Shown: piece by piece, positions 1 through 11,672 of the stretch
Position numbering within the stretch: position 1 is the stretch's first letter
Layout: each line of letters begins with the position of its first letter
Assembly (NCBI RefSeq): GCF_033118175.1
Contig: NC_083697.1
Span: 25,456,001 to 25,520,000, forward strand
Length of the DNA: 64,000 nt
From: Dama dama
Lineage: Eukaryota > Chordata > Mammalia > Artiodactyla > Cervidae
Direction of reading: 5' to 3'
Position numbers and translations under genes: made by a program
The notes under the pieces: generated by a model
Database searches by the model: none
Told to the model about the DNA's origin: nothing
Seen by the model: the letters and a program-made list of their open reading frames with translations, nothing else

Positions 1-114
1 TTCTCTATTGTAATGTTCATCACATTTTATTTCAATGTCTGTTAACATATGTGCATCATCCCACAAGACTGTGAGAACCTCAAAAGAGATGACTATTTCT
101 CATGCAAGTTTGTG

Positions 115-180
115 TCCTTGACACTACGCACAGTGCCTAGGACATGGCAGGTACTTAAGAAATATCTGTTGAATGAGTGA
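115..180 (+). repeat. MIR or L2 3' end fragment
   Basis: This short stretch reads like the conserved 3' end shared by MIR SINEs and L2 LINEs: a 'cacagtgcctaggacatggcaggt' type block followed by a decayed copy of the 'caataaatatttgttgaatgaatga' ending. It is ancient and non-coding. The remaining DNA of positions 1-621 is AT-rich and holds nothing else I recognise. Confidence 0.7.
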
Positions 181-621
181 GGGATCTTTTTATCAGCATG
201 TGGAAGCTGCTTGGAAAAGATCGTGTTTAGTTATAAAATTTTCATCTGAGATACATGAGTGCATATTTTGATTATGTACAGTAAAGCATAACTAGAAATT
301 TTGTTACTAAATAGGATAAATACCTTTTGTTCTGCATAATTTATCCATTGGTATTATAAACCCTAGCTCTTTCAAAAATGCTTACTACATAAATTTTTTA
401 TAATTGAGGGAAATCAGAAATCAGTCAAATATCAAAAACTGGATAACGTTCAATTATGTAAATGATTATGCATCTACCTGATGGAAATATTAAACATCTA
501 TTTAGAGTTATGATTTTGAAGACCATTTAGAAATGCTTAAAATAGTTAAGATACAAGAATGTAGTTATAAGATATAACAATCAGTTAACATATAAGAACA
601 TCTATTTCTCCTTGTGTACAT

Positions 622-828
622 ATGCATGCTTAGTAGCTTAGTCGTGTCCGACTCTTTGCAACCCCATGGACTGTAGCCTGCCAGGCTCCTCTGACCATGG
701 GATTCTCCAGGCAAGAATACTGGAGTGGGCTGCCATGCCCTCCTCCAGGGGATTTTCCCAACCCAGGAATCGAACCCATGTCTCCTGCATTGCAAGCTGA
801 TTCTTCCCTGAGCTACCAGGGAAGCCCC
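622..828 (-). mobile_element. Bov-tA SINE
   Basis: Read on the minus strand it starts with the tRNA-derived head (gggcttccctggtagctc) and continues with the box-B-like 'ggttcgattcctgg' region, then the BovB-derived A-domain ('ggagaa...ccactccagtattcttgcctgg', 'catggactgtag', 'agagtcggacacgac'). Members are transcribed by RNA polymerase III and mobilised in trans by BovB. Non-coding; open frames across it are chance. Confidence 0.95.
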
Positions 829-839
829 CATTCCTGCTT

Positions 840-1054
840 GAGTGAGTGAGTGAAGTCGCTCAGTAATGTCTGACTCTTTGCAACCCCATGGACTGTAGCC
901 CACCAGGCTCCTCCCTCCAAAGGATTCTCCAGGCAAAAGTACTGGAGTGGGTTGCCATTTCCTTCTCCAGGGGATCTTCCCAACTCAGGGATCAAATCTG
1001 GGTCTCCCGCATTCCAGGCAGACTCTTTAACCTCTGAGCCACCAGGGAACTACT
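840..1054 (-). mobile_element. Bov-tA SINE with target-site duplication
   Basis: A second antisense Bov-tA directly beside the first. It is flanked by an 11-base direct repeat (cattcctgctt at 829-839, catttctgctt at 1055-1065; 10 of 11 match), which marks it as an independent insertion next to the older SINE, not a duplication of it. The next 265 bases, to the L1 end at 1332, are unique AT-rich DNA. Confidence 0.93.
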
Positions 1055-1331
1055 CATTTCTGCTTAGTGGGGATTAAATAACTTTTGCTTATTTATTCAG
1101 AGAGTTAAAATGGAAGGAAACTAAGGTTTTAAACATTGTAATGTGACAAGCGTTATTCTGTTTTTATGGTGTTTGATTATTTCCAATCCCTTTTTCTCAT
1201 TCTTTGGTATATGCCAAGAGAACAATGAGCAAAGTCACTTCCCCAAGGTGACCCCTGTAAATGATATACTCTGCCTTAAGAATCTTGTCCTGCAAACTTA
1301 TGGTTATTAAAGGTGGCAGGAAGGGATAAAT

Positions 1332-1567
1332 TAGGAGTTTGGGACTAATATGCATACATTATTATATATACAAAATAGATAACCAACAAGGACCAACTGT
1401 ATAGCATAGGGAACTCTACTCAAAATTCCCGTAATAAGCTATATGGAAAAAGAATCTAAAAATAGATATATGTATACATATAACTGAATCAATCTCCTGT
1501 ACCCCTGAAACTAACACAACATTGCAAATCAACTATACTCTAATAGAAAATAAAAAAAATTTTTTAA
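1332..1567 (+). mobile_element. L1 LINE 3' UTR fragment, ruminant type
   Basis: The sequence follows the ruminant L1 3' end: 'gggagtttgggactaa', 'gataaccaacaaggac', 'tgtatagca-agggaactctac', 'tgtacccctgaaactaacacaacattg', 'aatcaactatactc', then an A-rich tail. It is a severely 5'-truncated copy with no coding sequence. From 1568 to about 2320 I see only unique AT-rich DNA. Confidence 0.88.
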
Positions 1568-2319
1568 AGAATCTTGCATATCTATCTGTTTATCAGTGAC
1601 TTGGAATGGCTGAGAAAGAACACCTACTACAATTTGGAAGTGAATTAACACAAAAAAGTGAGAAAGATATCTGGTTACTTTGAAGACCTAACTGAAACCC
1701 AAAATGATCCTTACAAATTGAAATAAAAGCAAATACTTGGCAGGAAGGTAGTCAAGAGAGAAACATAAATATATCATGTGAATTCAAGAGAAGGAAAAAA
1801 GGGTTTGCCACAGAGGCTAAGAAGTGCCACTGTGAATCTTTAACTAACATGAGTCAGCAGCGCACAGTTATTATTTTTAAAAACAGCAAGATAGAGGAAT
1901 GTACTAACAAGAACAAAACGTGCAAGAACCCTGAAGCAATTGTCCCACTGGGCATTGGGCAGGCACTTATTACGGTATTATATCCAATTTAAGGTCCAGA
2001 AACTAAAGAAGGCTAAGGAAACTTGGAGAGGAATGAGAGAAAGGCAGCACAAAAGATGAAAAGTTCAAATAAAAGGGTCTGTGAGGAACTGGATTTCATA
2101 GAGAAGGCCTGTAAAAGAGTGACTTTTCTACATGTTCATACCATTACATGTTTTTCCCATAATCTTTGCACTTATCTAGGAGATTCTGTAATCTTCTCTT
2201 GGGCTCCTTTAGCCTTCTAATAACAGTGGATTCAAAGTCTTCGGGTTGGCAGGGACAGGAAAAGACAGAAATATGAGATGTGATCTGTGTCAGTTTGTTA
2301 ATTAAAAAAATTATATAAC

Positions 2320-3380
2320 CACCTACAGAATATCTATTCCTGGTACTTCCAATGTAAGAAAATTAATTTCCTCTGTCAGATCTAGTTTCCTTATCATGCC
2401 CCCATGTCTTTTTCAGTGGTATCACTATGCATCCAGACACCCAAAATTGACAGAAGCCATCTTGGACTTTTCCAGCTCCCTTATCAACCATTCCAAATTA
2501 ATGAAGTTACACTGATTCTACCTACTAGTAATTTTCAATTGACCCCTTCCTCTCCATTACTCCCACTGTTCCCACTATCCAGGACCTCTTCATCTCTTAC
2601 TCAGACTATCACCATGAATTCCTAATCCTGTCCTTTTCTATGTGAGCTTATTTTCTACTCTATCATTCAAAAAAATTTATTTAATTATATCCCTTTTCTG
2701 CTTGAAGACTTCTTGAGGCTGTATGCCTCTTGAGGGATAAAATCATAGCTTGTAGCACAATAGCTTTTGTCCCAACCTAGCAGCTGGGCTCAATTCCTTC
2801 GCATCCTTTCCAAGTGCCCTATGTTTCAGCCACAGTGAACTCTTTACCACTTCCTGACTATGCAGCAGTCTTCTTTCATGTCTTCATGATCATACAGTGA
2901 CTTTTTGCTCTGCCTCAAATGTTTCTACCTTCTTTTGTGTCTCTGGAACTTCTACACATTTGCATTTTTTCAAAACTCATTAAAGATATTCCACCTCCCC
3001 AGAAACCCCATAAAACCCATGCCCAAAACCTAGGTTGTGTTCCTTGCCTATATGCACCCTTGTGCTTATTTCTGTCACATCACTCTGTACTCCATATTAG
3101 GTTAATGTCTCCCCATCCAAAATGTGAGCCTATTGAAAACAGAAAATATATCATTTGCTACTGTTATGTCTATATATTCTCAGCACATAAGGGCCAATCA
3201 ATAAAATGCCCCCTCTCAAAAAATGTCTCCCCACTAGACTACAAAGATCTTAAGAGAATATATCATGTCTTGTCCATATTTGCATATTTACTGAATGAAC
3301 TTGAAAGAATAAATAACTTAGCATCATCATTTACCAATCATGGAAACTTTAGTTCTCCCATAAATTCCTTTTTATAAGCT
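2320..3380 (+). mobile_element. L2 LINE, degenerate 3' region
   Basis: Degenerate sense L2. The block at 2530-2640 resembles the end of the L2 reverse-transcriptase region, with the pattern for 'ctctcctccattcccactgcc...actatcc...ctcatcatctct...gactac'. Further down are the 'cctgcctggaactctcttccc'-like and 'aatgtgagcc...gaaaacaggg' 3' UTR blocks. The frames at 2404-2625 and 2919-3377 are chance frames over this decayed element; no YADD remains. Interior boundaries are uncertain. Confidence 0.6.
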
Positions 3381-3592
3381 GATTTTAAATTTCCTTAATA
3401 ACATGTAGGTTGGGTTCTAAATAAACCATAGCTTACCTCAGAAACATGATCTAATTTTCATTGGCATTCACGTGCATCCCAGGAACTTAGCCTGAGTAAA
3501 CTGTCATCAACTCAATCACATCTGTGGAGCTGGAAAAAGCTATGCAAAGAATAACTGACTACATAAAATGTATGTGATGTTCTCCTTATCAA

Positions 3593-3623
<31 letters not shown>

Positions 3624-4392
3624 CAATTTTAGGTAAACATTGGCAGCAGTTACAATTCTATCTGCCAGTTATCTAAAGGAAATACATACTCTTTCAACCA
3701 CTCATATACAGAAAATAACTAACTTACATTATTCCTAAATTTGCTCACAGACAGCCAAAAATACCTCTGTCAACAATTAGTTCATAAGGAGAAAACTCAT
3801 TAAAATTACAGAACAATAATAAAAAACCAAATTCTCCAAAATTACAATGAAGGAAAGTTTTTCATACATATTACTTAAGAAAAAAACTCTTTAAATTATT
3901 GAAATATATTATTTACAATAACTATGGCTATTTAATTACATATTTGCCTAATTTATAATTTAATGAATATTCTAAAATATTAAAAGAATTATCTTGTAAT
4001 AGCTTTGGATTTTTTATAAATCTGATTCATTTTAGTAATAATAGCTGACAAACTTAGATATAAATGAGTCTTATACATATATTTCCAACTTGAGAGATAA
4101 CCTGTGCTAAGTAGGGATTTAGGAAAAAATGTTTCCTTTCTGTCTACATGTATTCTTTGAAGAAAGAAAATAAACATTCATGAAGAAATAATTTTTTAAG
4201 TTTATTAGGGTAAATGTCAATTTTCTAAATACAGTTTAAATGTATATGTACTGCTTTCAATTTTAGTTACTGTTTAGCTATTTCGACCAGTGTTATTTTT
4301 TGTTGTTAACTGAGATGTCATTTACTAGTGAAATGTGAAATCCTAAGTACAGTTCCATGAGTTTTTAGAGATTAATAGGCTGATTGACCTTA
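3381..4392. other. AT-rich unique DNA with (TA)n tract
   Basis: No gene or recognisable repeat. It includes an impure A/TA microsatellite at about 3591-3623 and otherwise very AT-rich single-copy sequence. A 62-codon minus frame at 3989-4177 has no recognisable domain and is probably chance. Confidence 0.6.
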
Positions 4393-4583
4393 AGTGAAAG
4401 TAGCTCAGTCACGTCCAACCCTTTGCAACACCAAGGACTGTACAGTCCATGGACTTCTCCAGGCAAGAATATTGGAGCAGGTGGTCTTTCCCTTCTCCGG
4501 GGGGTCTTCCCAACCCGGGGATCAAACCCCGGTCTCCCACATAGCAGGTGGATTCTTTACCAGCTGAGCCACAAAGGAAGCCC
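4393..4583 (-). mobile_element. Bov-tA SINE
   Basis: Antisense Bov-tA with the head at the right end ('ggttcctttgtggctcagctgg' on the minus strand), a GC-rich box-B-like segment at about 4505-4530 and the A-domain to the left. It is shorter than the full family length because part of the 'catggactgtagcc' block is missing. Confidence 0.93.
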
Positions 4584-4649
4584 TTATTAACCTACAGAAG
4601 TCTAAATAAGATTAACCTCACACAAGATTAAAAAAATGTTCTTACTTCA

Positions 4650-4905
4650 CCCCAGACAATTCCCTCAGGCCTTTGCCTGTCAGTCTCAGGGGTGACCACT
4701 GTTTTGATTTCTGAATGGACAATGGGCCTATTTTTGAGCTTCCTATAAACATATGTACTCTTTCTGTGCCTGGATTCCTTTCCTCGGCATAACATTTTTG
4801 AGATTTATTCACATTGCCCATTCATTCATTTTTGTTTGTTCCTTCATTTTATTGCCCTGTAATGTTTAATTGCAAGAATATATTACTCTTTGTTAATGTA
4901 TTCTC
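4650..4905 (-). mobile_element. Old L1 (L1M type), 3' part, segment 1
   Basis: Antisense L1 3' UTR: a 'ccccag...ctttctg', 'cctataaacatatg', 'ttcctttcctcggcataacatttttgagattt', 'tattactctttgtt' series that follows the usual L1M 3' UTR with many changes. The same element resumes after the BovB at 6772 and after the Bov-tA at 7003, so both later elements inserted into it. Confidence 0.75.
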
Positions 4906-6771
4906 TTACAAATAGCTGCGAAAAGAAGAAAAGCCAAAAGCAAAGGAGAAAAGGAAAGATATACCCATTTCAATGCAGAGTTCCAAAGAATAGCAAGGAG
5001 AGATAAGAAAGCCTTTCTCAGGGACCAGCGCAAAGAAATAGAGGAAAACAGTAGAATGGAAAAGACTAGAGACTTCTTCAAGAAAATTAGAGATACCAAG
5101 GGAATATTTCATGCAAAGATGAGCACAATAAAGGACAGAAATGGTATGGACCTAATAGAACCAGAAGATATTAAGAAGAGGTGGCAAGAATACACAGAAG
5201 AACTGTACAAAAAAGATCTTCACAACCCATATAATCATGACGGCGTGATCACTCACCTAGAGCCAGACATCCTGGAATGTGAAGTCAAGTGGGCCTGAGG
5301 AAGCATCACTACGAACAAGGCTAGTGGAGGTGATGGAATTCCACTTGAGCTATTTCAAATCCTAAAAGATGACGCTGTGAAAGTGCTGCACTCAATATGC
5401 CAGCAAATTTGGAAAATTCAGCAGTGGCCACAGGACTGGAAAAGGTCAGTTTTCATTCCAATCCCTAAGAAAGGCAATGCCAAAGAATGCTCAAACTACC
5501 GCACAATTGCACTCATCTCACACGCTAGTAAAGTAATGCTCAAAATTCTCCAAGCCAGGTTTCAACAATACTTGAACCATGAACTTCCAGATGTTCAAGC
5601 TGGTTTTAGAAAAGGCAGAGGAACCAGAGATCAAATTGCCAACATCCTCTGGATCATCGAAAAACAAGAGAATTCCAGAAAAACATCTATTTCTGCTTTA
5701 TTGACTATGCCAAAGCCTTTGACTGTGTGGATCACAATAAACTGTGGAAAATTCTGAAAGAGATGGGCATACCAGACCATCTGACCTGCCTCTTGAGAAA
5801 CCTGAATGCAGGTCAGGAAGCAACAGTTAGAACTGAACATGGGACAACAGACTGGTTCCAAATTGGGAAGGAGTACATCAAGGCTGTATATTGTCACCCT
5901 GCTTATTTAACTTATATGCAGAGTACATCATGAGAAATGCTGGGCTGGATGAAGCACAGGCTAGAATCAAGATTAACAGCAGAAATATCAATAACCTCAG
6001 ATATGCAGATGACACCACCCTTATGGCAGAAAGTGAAGAACTAAAGTGCCTCTTGATGAAAGTGAAAGAGGAGATTGAAAAAGTTGGCTTAAAGATTAAC
6101 ATTTAGAAAACTAAGATCATGGCATCTGGTCCCATCACTTCATGGGAAATATATGGGGAAACAGTGGCAGAATTTATTTTTTAGGGTTCCAAAATCACTG
6201 CAGATGGTGACTGCAACCATGAAATTAAAAGACGCTCACTCCTTGGAGGAAAAGTTATGACCAACCTAGACAGCATATTAAAAACAGAGAGATTACTTTG
6301 CCAACAAAGGTCCATCTAGTCAAGGCTATGGTTTTTCCAATAATCATGTAGGGATGTGACAGCTGGACTATCAAGAAAGCTGAGCAACAAAGAATTGATG
6401 CTTTTGAACTGTGCTGTTGGAGAAGACTCTTAAGAGTTCCTTGGACTGCAAGGAGATCCAACCAGTCCATCCTAAAGGAAATCAGTCCTTAATGTCCATG
6501 AAAGGACTGATGTTGAAGCTGAAACTCCAATACTTTTGCCACCTGATGCAAAGAACTGACTCATTTGAAAAGACCCTGATGCTGGGAAAGATTGAAGGCA
6601 GGAGGAGAAGGAGACAACAGAGGATGAGATGGTTGGATGGCATCACTGACTCAGTGGACCTGAGTTTGTGTAAACTCTGGGAGTTCGTGATGGACAGGGA
6701 GGCCTGGTGTGCTACAGTCCATGGGGTTGCAAAGAGTTGGACATGACTGAGCGACTGAACTGAACTGAATC
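4906..6771 (+). mobile_element. BovB (RTE-type LINE), 5'-truncated
   Basis: About 1.87 kb of sense BovB, from just before the 'ttacaaatagctg-gaaaag' block through the reverse transcriptase to the 3' tail of repeated 'ctgaa'. The full element is about 3.2 kb, so the endonuclease domain is missing. Short direct repeats (tattctc, 4899-4905 and 6772-6778) flank it and fit a target-site duplication in the older antisense L1. BovB is the autonomous partner that mobilises Bov-tA SINEs. Confidence 0.95.
5056..6746 (+). pseudogene. BovB reverse transcriptase, disabled
   Basis: Relic of the BovB ORF2 product, a non-LTR reverse transcriptase acting in target-primed reverse transcription. The frame is split into at least five blocks: 5056-5298 (linker before the fingers), 5377-5757, 5727-5933, 5891-6106 and 6411-6746 (C-terminal region ending near VHGVAKSWT). 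In-frame stops (for example tga at 5296) and frameshifts separate them. The catalytic NNLRYADDT motif survives in the 5891-6106 block; the motif A region (IDYAKAFD in relatives) is frame-shifted near 5700-5730. It cannot make enzyme. Confidence 0.92.
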
Positions 6772-6806
6772 TATTCTCCTATTGATTAGACATTTTTATT
6801 GTGTCT
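6772..6806 (-). mobile_element. Old L1 (L1M type), segment 2
   Basis: A 35-base remnant between the BovB and the Bov-tA. It matches the part of the antisense L1 3' UTR that lies just before 'ttttggctatt', so it bridges segments 1 and 3. Confidence 0.6.
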
Positions 6807-7002
6807 GAAAGTGTTAGTTGCTCAGTCATGTCCAACTCTTTGCCCACCAGGCTCCTGTGTCCATGGAATTCTCTAGGTAGGAATACTGGGGTGGGTTGCC
6901 ATTTCCTTCTCCAGGGGATCTTCCCAACCCAGGGCTCAAACCTGGGTGTCCTGCACTGCAGGCAGATTCTGTACCATCTTAGCCACAAGGGAAGCCCTTG
7001 GG
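6807..7002 (-). mobile_element. Bov-tA SINE inside old L1
   Basis: Antisense Bov-tA with the tRNA-like head at the right edge ('gggcttcccttgtggct' on the minus strand). A six-base repeat gtgtct flanks it (6801-6806, 7003-7008). It interrupts the L1 that continues on both sides, so it is younger than that L1. Confidence 0.93.
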
Positions 7003-7529
7003 GTGTCTAGGTTTTGGCTATTAGGATAAAGTTGTCCTTTTGTAGATGTATCCTTTCATTTCTCTTGGGTAAATGCCTAAGAGTGGAATTGCTGGGTTAT
7101 GGGAATTGCTGAATATATTTCTGAACAACTCCTAACTAGCAGCACCAAGTCACTGTGCCAGTTCACACTCTAACCAGCAGTGTATGAAAGCACCACTTGC
7201 TTTCCTTGCCAATATTTGCTCTTTTCTGTATTTTTTACTTTTAGCACTCTATGGTTGTGAAAAGGTATCGTTTGAGGATTTACTTCTCATTTCACTGATG
7301 AATAATGAGGTTGAAGTTTTGTTTTTGTTTAAATCATCCTTCCTTTGTATATAATCCTTAGTGAATTACTATGTATTTCAGTCTGCCCACTTTTCAATAG
7401 GATGATTTTTAATATCTATCATTGTATAATAAAAATTCTTTACATATTCTGATGACAATTTTTAGATGTATGCATTTTAAAATATTTTCTACTAGTCTAT
7501 AACTTCTCTAGTCATTTTTGTTTATTAAT
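7003..7529 (-). mobile_element. Old L1 (L1M type), segment 3
   Basis: Antisense L1 resumes with 'ttttggctatt', 'ggtaaatgcctaagagtggaattgctgggtt', 'ccagcagtgtatgaaagcacc' and 'cttgccaatatttgctc', which is the well-known L1 ORF2 end/3' UTR boundary read backwards. The copy is heavily diverged and non-coding. Confidence 0.8.
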
Positions 7530-7905
7530 TTTTATTGGAGTATAGTTGCAATACAATGCTAGTGTCTGCTGCATAGCAAAGTGAATCAGCTATATGTATA
7601 CAGATATCCCTTCTTTTCTGGATTTCCTTCCCATTTAAGTCACCACAGAGCAGTGAATAGAGTTCCCTGTGCTATATGGTACATTCTCATTAGTTATCTC
7701 GTTTATACATAGTAGTGTATGTATATATATATCAATTCCAATCTCCTAATTCATTCCACCTGCTCTCCCCCACCCCTTGGTATTTGTACATTTGTTTTCT
7801 AAGTCTGTATCTCTATTTCTGCTTTCAAATAAGTTCCTCTGTATCATTTTTCTAGATTCCACATATAAACAATATTATGATATTTGTTTTTCTCTTTCTG
7901 ATCAT
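7530..7905 (-). mobile_element. Younger L1 3' end nested in old L1
   Basis: Starts with a T-rich run ('ttattaatttttattggagtatagttg'), the reverse complement of a young ruminant L1 tail, and continues through 'gcatagcaaagtgaatcagctatatgtatac', 'gttccctgtgctatatggt' and 'tctagattccacatataaac'. The flanking old L1 continues on the far side at about 7906, so this is a later insertion. Confidence 0.85.
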
Positions 7906-8720
7906 TTGCAAATATTTTCTCCCAATCTGTGGGTTTTTTCATTTGTTTATTGTTTCTTTTGCTGTTGTAAGGGCAAGTTTTGATGAGCTTTAATGTTGGT
8001 GAAGTTCATTTAATCATTGGTTTTCTTTTACGTTCTGATTAAGAAACATTTGACTATCCAATAATTGAAAATACATTTTCCTGTTTCACACCAGAAGCTT
8101 TATGGCTTTAACTTCACATTTTGGTCTATGATTCATTGTAGGTTAATTTATCTGTATATTATGAAACACTTGTCAACACTGATTTTTTTAAAATGTGGAT
8201 GAAGATCCAGCTGATACAGCACTAAAAGCATTTTCTTTTCCCAACTGAATTGCTTTGATACCTTTATTGAATATCTTGATAATTGTAGCCTGCAGTCTTA
8301 AAATCAGATAATGCCAGTCCTCCAACTTCATTCTTTTTCAAGATTGTTTTGGCCTTTCTATGTTCTTTGCATACAGATAAATTTTAGAATCAATTTATCT
8401 ATTTTCACACATACATACCAAATCTAGCTTTGGATTTTGTTGGCATAAGAATAAATCTAGAGATGATTTTGAGGATAACTGACACCTTAACAACCCATTA
8501 ATACGGCATATATTTCTACATTTATTTATATATCATTTCATTTCTCTCAATAATGTTTCACAGTCTTCATTATAGAAATATTCCATATATTTTTTAACTT
8601 ATTATGCATCTTATGTTTTACAATGGTATTGCAAATAACATTTAAAATTTAATTTTCTGGTTGTCTGTTACTGTTTTACATAAATACAACTGATTTTCAT
8701 ATGTTGATCATGAATTCCAT
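7906..8720 (-). mobile_element. Old L1 (L1M type), segment 4, ORF2 relic
   Basis: The older antisense L1 goes on into decayed ORF2: 'caaatattttctcccaatctgtgggttt', 'cagtcctccaacttcattc', 'tttggcctttctatgtt', 'tttagaatcaatttat', 'tctctcaataatgtttcacagt' and 'acaactgattttcatatgttgatc'. No open reading frame remains. This closes a single L1 of about 1.6 kb spread over 4 kb by insertions. Confidence 0.8.
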
Positions 8721-9297
8721 GAGTTGTTAAGTTTACTTTTAGCCTGAAGCACTGCAGTGAGCATTACATGAGGTGGCTAAAATTTGAGTAAAGGCTCAGA
8801 GTCTTACTTGTATGAAGAATTAGAAGACAGAATTCAGGAGGATCAAGCAAAATGAGGAAAGGAATATGAAAAGAAGAGAACTTTTAATTGCATGCCTCAA
8901 ATTCTGGTATAAATTCTCCTTGAAAGTCCTAAGTTATCCATGCACTGGATAAACCCAAACAGGCCAGCTGAAAAACAAAGATTTTAGCTGTTGACCAGGG
9001 CAGGAGAGTCACAGTATGATGTTTGAGTCCATCTATGCTAACTTTCTGATAAAGCAAAAAGAAATCAATACTCTGAGGAATGTATCAGAACCTCTAACCT
9101 CTATAATGTCATTCACAATGTCCAGGATTCAGCATTGATCGTAGGGCATTGCAATGATACATGATAGTGAATCTGGATTTTGCTTCAGCCTTTAAAGAGT
9201 GTTCAGTTTTGTCCATGCAATTAATTTACTGATGACTCACTAGGAACATGTCAAAACTTGGTTCCAGGCTTTGTTAAGGCAGATCTAAAGCAGCCCT
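8721..9297. other. Unique intergenic or intronic DNA
   Basis: Nothing recognised: no repeat consensus, splice-bounded frame or RNA gene that I can support. Confidence 0.5.
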
Positions 9298-9518
9298 GGG
9301 CTTCCCAGGTGGTGCTGGTGATAAGGAACCCACCTGCCAATGCAGGAGATGTAAGAGACGAGGGTTCAATCCCTGGGTGGGGAAGATCCCCTGGAAGAGA
9401 ATATGGCAACCCACTCCAGTATTCTTGCCTGAAGAATCCCAGGGACAGAGGAGCCTGGCAGGCTACAGTCCATGGGGTCACAAAGAGTTGGACATGACTG
9501 AGCGACAAAGCACACACG
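9298..9518 (+). mobile_element. Bov-tA SINE
   Basis: Sense Bov-tA from 'gggcttcccaggtggtgctgg' through 'ggttcaatccctgggtggggaagatcc', 'caacccactccagtattcttgcctg' and 'catggggtcacaaagagttgg' to an AC-rich tail. The downstream stretch 9519-10266 is unique AT-rich DNA with no feature I can support. Confidence 0.95.
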
Positions 9519-10266
9519 AAGAAAGCCACCCTATGGTGTGGATTTTTTATAACTTGTTGCCTTCGGGGAACTTCAACTAAATGTTGCTTTTTCACATCAT
9601 CATTCCAGAACCAAAATTCCAAAGTGCTTTCAAAAAAGCTCATTTAATTATATTAGCAATCTATTAAATTAGAGATACCAATTAGCTTCCATTTTACATT
9701 TTAACTGAAACCATATTTTTATTGGAATTACTTGTCACCTGGAATAGATATTCCCTGGAAAATTTGAAAAGTCTCATACAAAACAACTACCAATATGTTA
9801 TTTCTGCCTTAAAATATTTATATAAATGACTCCTTTCTTTTAAGAACTCCAAGGAAATACCAAAGAGGAAGCCCACTTCTCAGTTCTCCCAAAGAGAAGA
9901 AAAAAAAATTGTTTAAAACTTTATCATTAGCTCCAAGTATCTTAGCTCTAAAAAAAGTTATCTCACAATTGACAAGGGTATCCAGGTCCTGTTCATAGAG
10001 CTTGATGGTCAACAAGAGCTTGATAGTAGATGGAGGTCTACTCCACTTAAGATAAGAAGGTATTGAGTTTGATCTTCAATTATTCTAGGACCTTTGAAAT
10101 AGTTCAAGGAGACACCTTACTCTTACCTGGGAAAGGCCAGAGAACCAGTGTTGATGTCATTATTAAGTTTATATTAAGGAGATGGCAAAATAATTTCATT
10201 AAAAATGAATATGGTCCATTTGTCTCTAATAAAATATAATGTCATCTATTAAATGAATAGAATGCT

Positions 10267-10610
10267 GGGCTTCCCTGGTGGCTCATTGGTAAAGAATCCA
10301 CGTCCAATGCAAGAGTCACGGGTTCAATCCCTGGTCCAGGGAGATCCCACATGGTGGAGTAACTAAGCCTGTGAGCCACAGCTATTGAATGCCTGATCTA
10401 GAGCCTGGGAACCACAACTACTGAGCCCTTGAGCCACAATTGCTGAAGCCTGTGAGCTCTAGAGCCTGTGCTCCACAACAAGGGGAGGAACCACTGCAAT
10501 GAGAAGCCCACACACGCAACGAGAGTAGCCCCTGATCACCGCGACTAGGGAAAAGCCTGAGCAGCAACAAAGACGCAGGACAGCCATGAAATAAAATAGA
10601 TAACTAATTC
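10267..10610 (+). mobile_element. CHR-type artiodactyl tRNA SINE
   Basis: It shares the tRNA-like head (gggcttccctggtggctcat; 'ggttcaatccctggtcc') with Bov-tA. The body is different: 'agatcccacatgg-ggagtaactaagcc', repeated 'gagcc...ccacaactactgagcc' blocks, 'caatgagaagccc', 'agtagcccctg' and 'caacaaagacgcag-acagcc', then an A-rich tail. This is the CHR group found across cetartiodactyls, older than Bov-tA. The exact subfamily is not determined. Confidence 0.85.
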
Positions 10611-11468
10611 TTAAAAATTAATAGGGGGCTGGCAAAAAGGAAGAAGTTCCCCCCATCTTTGTCACAAAGTACCCTAAATCTCCAACACCTAGTGCAAAAC
10701 TGATCTCTTCAAACACAGTTTTGCAGGAAAATGATTATTTTATCTATTTGTTTTATTTTTAAAGAATATGCTAGTGATGGATTAGTATTAGCAGAAATAT
10801 ATTCCTTGTTAAAATTAGAGAGTGTTTTCAGTAATATGTTCCAGAATGAGCAAACAGGCAGTCCATTTGGCCTGTAGCCAATCTCTTTCAATCCAGTCCA
10901 TATATATCTCATAGGTATTTTAAGAGTAAGATATCATTGCTATTTCTCATGTTGCATTTTAAATGACCACAAGAGAATAGGGGAAATGAACCAAAGAATA
11001 AAGAACATTTTGTGTGATAGAAACAGTTACACTTGCTTTAAATATTAATACTATTATTCTGCTACTTAAAAATTATAGTATAATATTAGCAACAGAGCAC
11101 TTTGGCTTGTAGGCAGGAGCTGTGGTCTAGGTGCTGTGGGCAGGAGGAAGTAAGTTAAAAAGCATGGGGTTTTGTTTTTACCTGGAAGAAGAGAGAAAAT
11201 GTGGAGGCAGGAACTCTGAAGGGAACAGAAATGAGGAGGTAATGAAAGGGAAGAGTTGACTTTCATTCTCTTAGCTCCAAACAGCCTGACAAGCAGGTTT
11301 TGAGCCTTTGTAAGAGTTTTAGGGGAAGAAGCTGAAGGAACTGTATAAATGAACAAGTGTGAAACAGAGGCGGCATGGTAGGGCCTGAGGATTCAGGGAA
11401 TGTATGCAGCACAGAGTTAGGCACAGGCCAGTCCCTGCCTCCTTGAGCCCACTGCTTTCAATACTAAA
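10611..11468. other. Unique DNA
   Basis: No repeat or gene recognised. The minus-strand frames around 10709-10912 and 11066-11356 have no domain or signal I know, and I read them as chance. Confidence 0.5.
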
Positions 11469-11672
11469 GGCACTAGTGGTAAGGAACATGCCCGCCAATG
11501 CAGAAGACGCAAGAGACTTGAGTTCCATCCCTGGGTTGGGATGATCCCCTTGGAGAAGGGCGTGGCAACCCACTCCAGTATTCTTGCCTGGAGAATCCCA
11601 TGGTCAGAGGAGCATGTCAGGCTACAGTCCATAGAGTCACAAAGAGTCGGACACGACTGAGCGACTAAGCTC
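11469..11672 (+). mobile_element. Bov-tA SINE, head truncated
   Basis: Sense Bov-tA starting inside the head ('cactagtggtaaggaacatgcc'), with the full A-domain and 'agagtcggacacgactgagcgactaagc' end. The first dozen bases of the tRNA-like head are absent. Confidence 0.93.

Noticed and set aside
2919..3377. 152-codon frame, one of the longer ones in the window
   Set aside because: It covers a decayed L2 3' region; no conserved motif, and its composition is that of the surrounding repeat.
5891..6106. Open frame with an intact RYADD motif as a possible active reverse transcriptase
   Set aside because: The element lacks its 5' half and the frame is broken on both sides; no complete enzyme is encoded.
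9298..9518. tRNA-like head with box A and box B that could be called a tRNA gene
   Set aside because: The same head occurs in all the Bov-tA and CHR SINEs in the window and lacks a foldable, complete cloverleaf; it is SINE promoter sequence.
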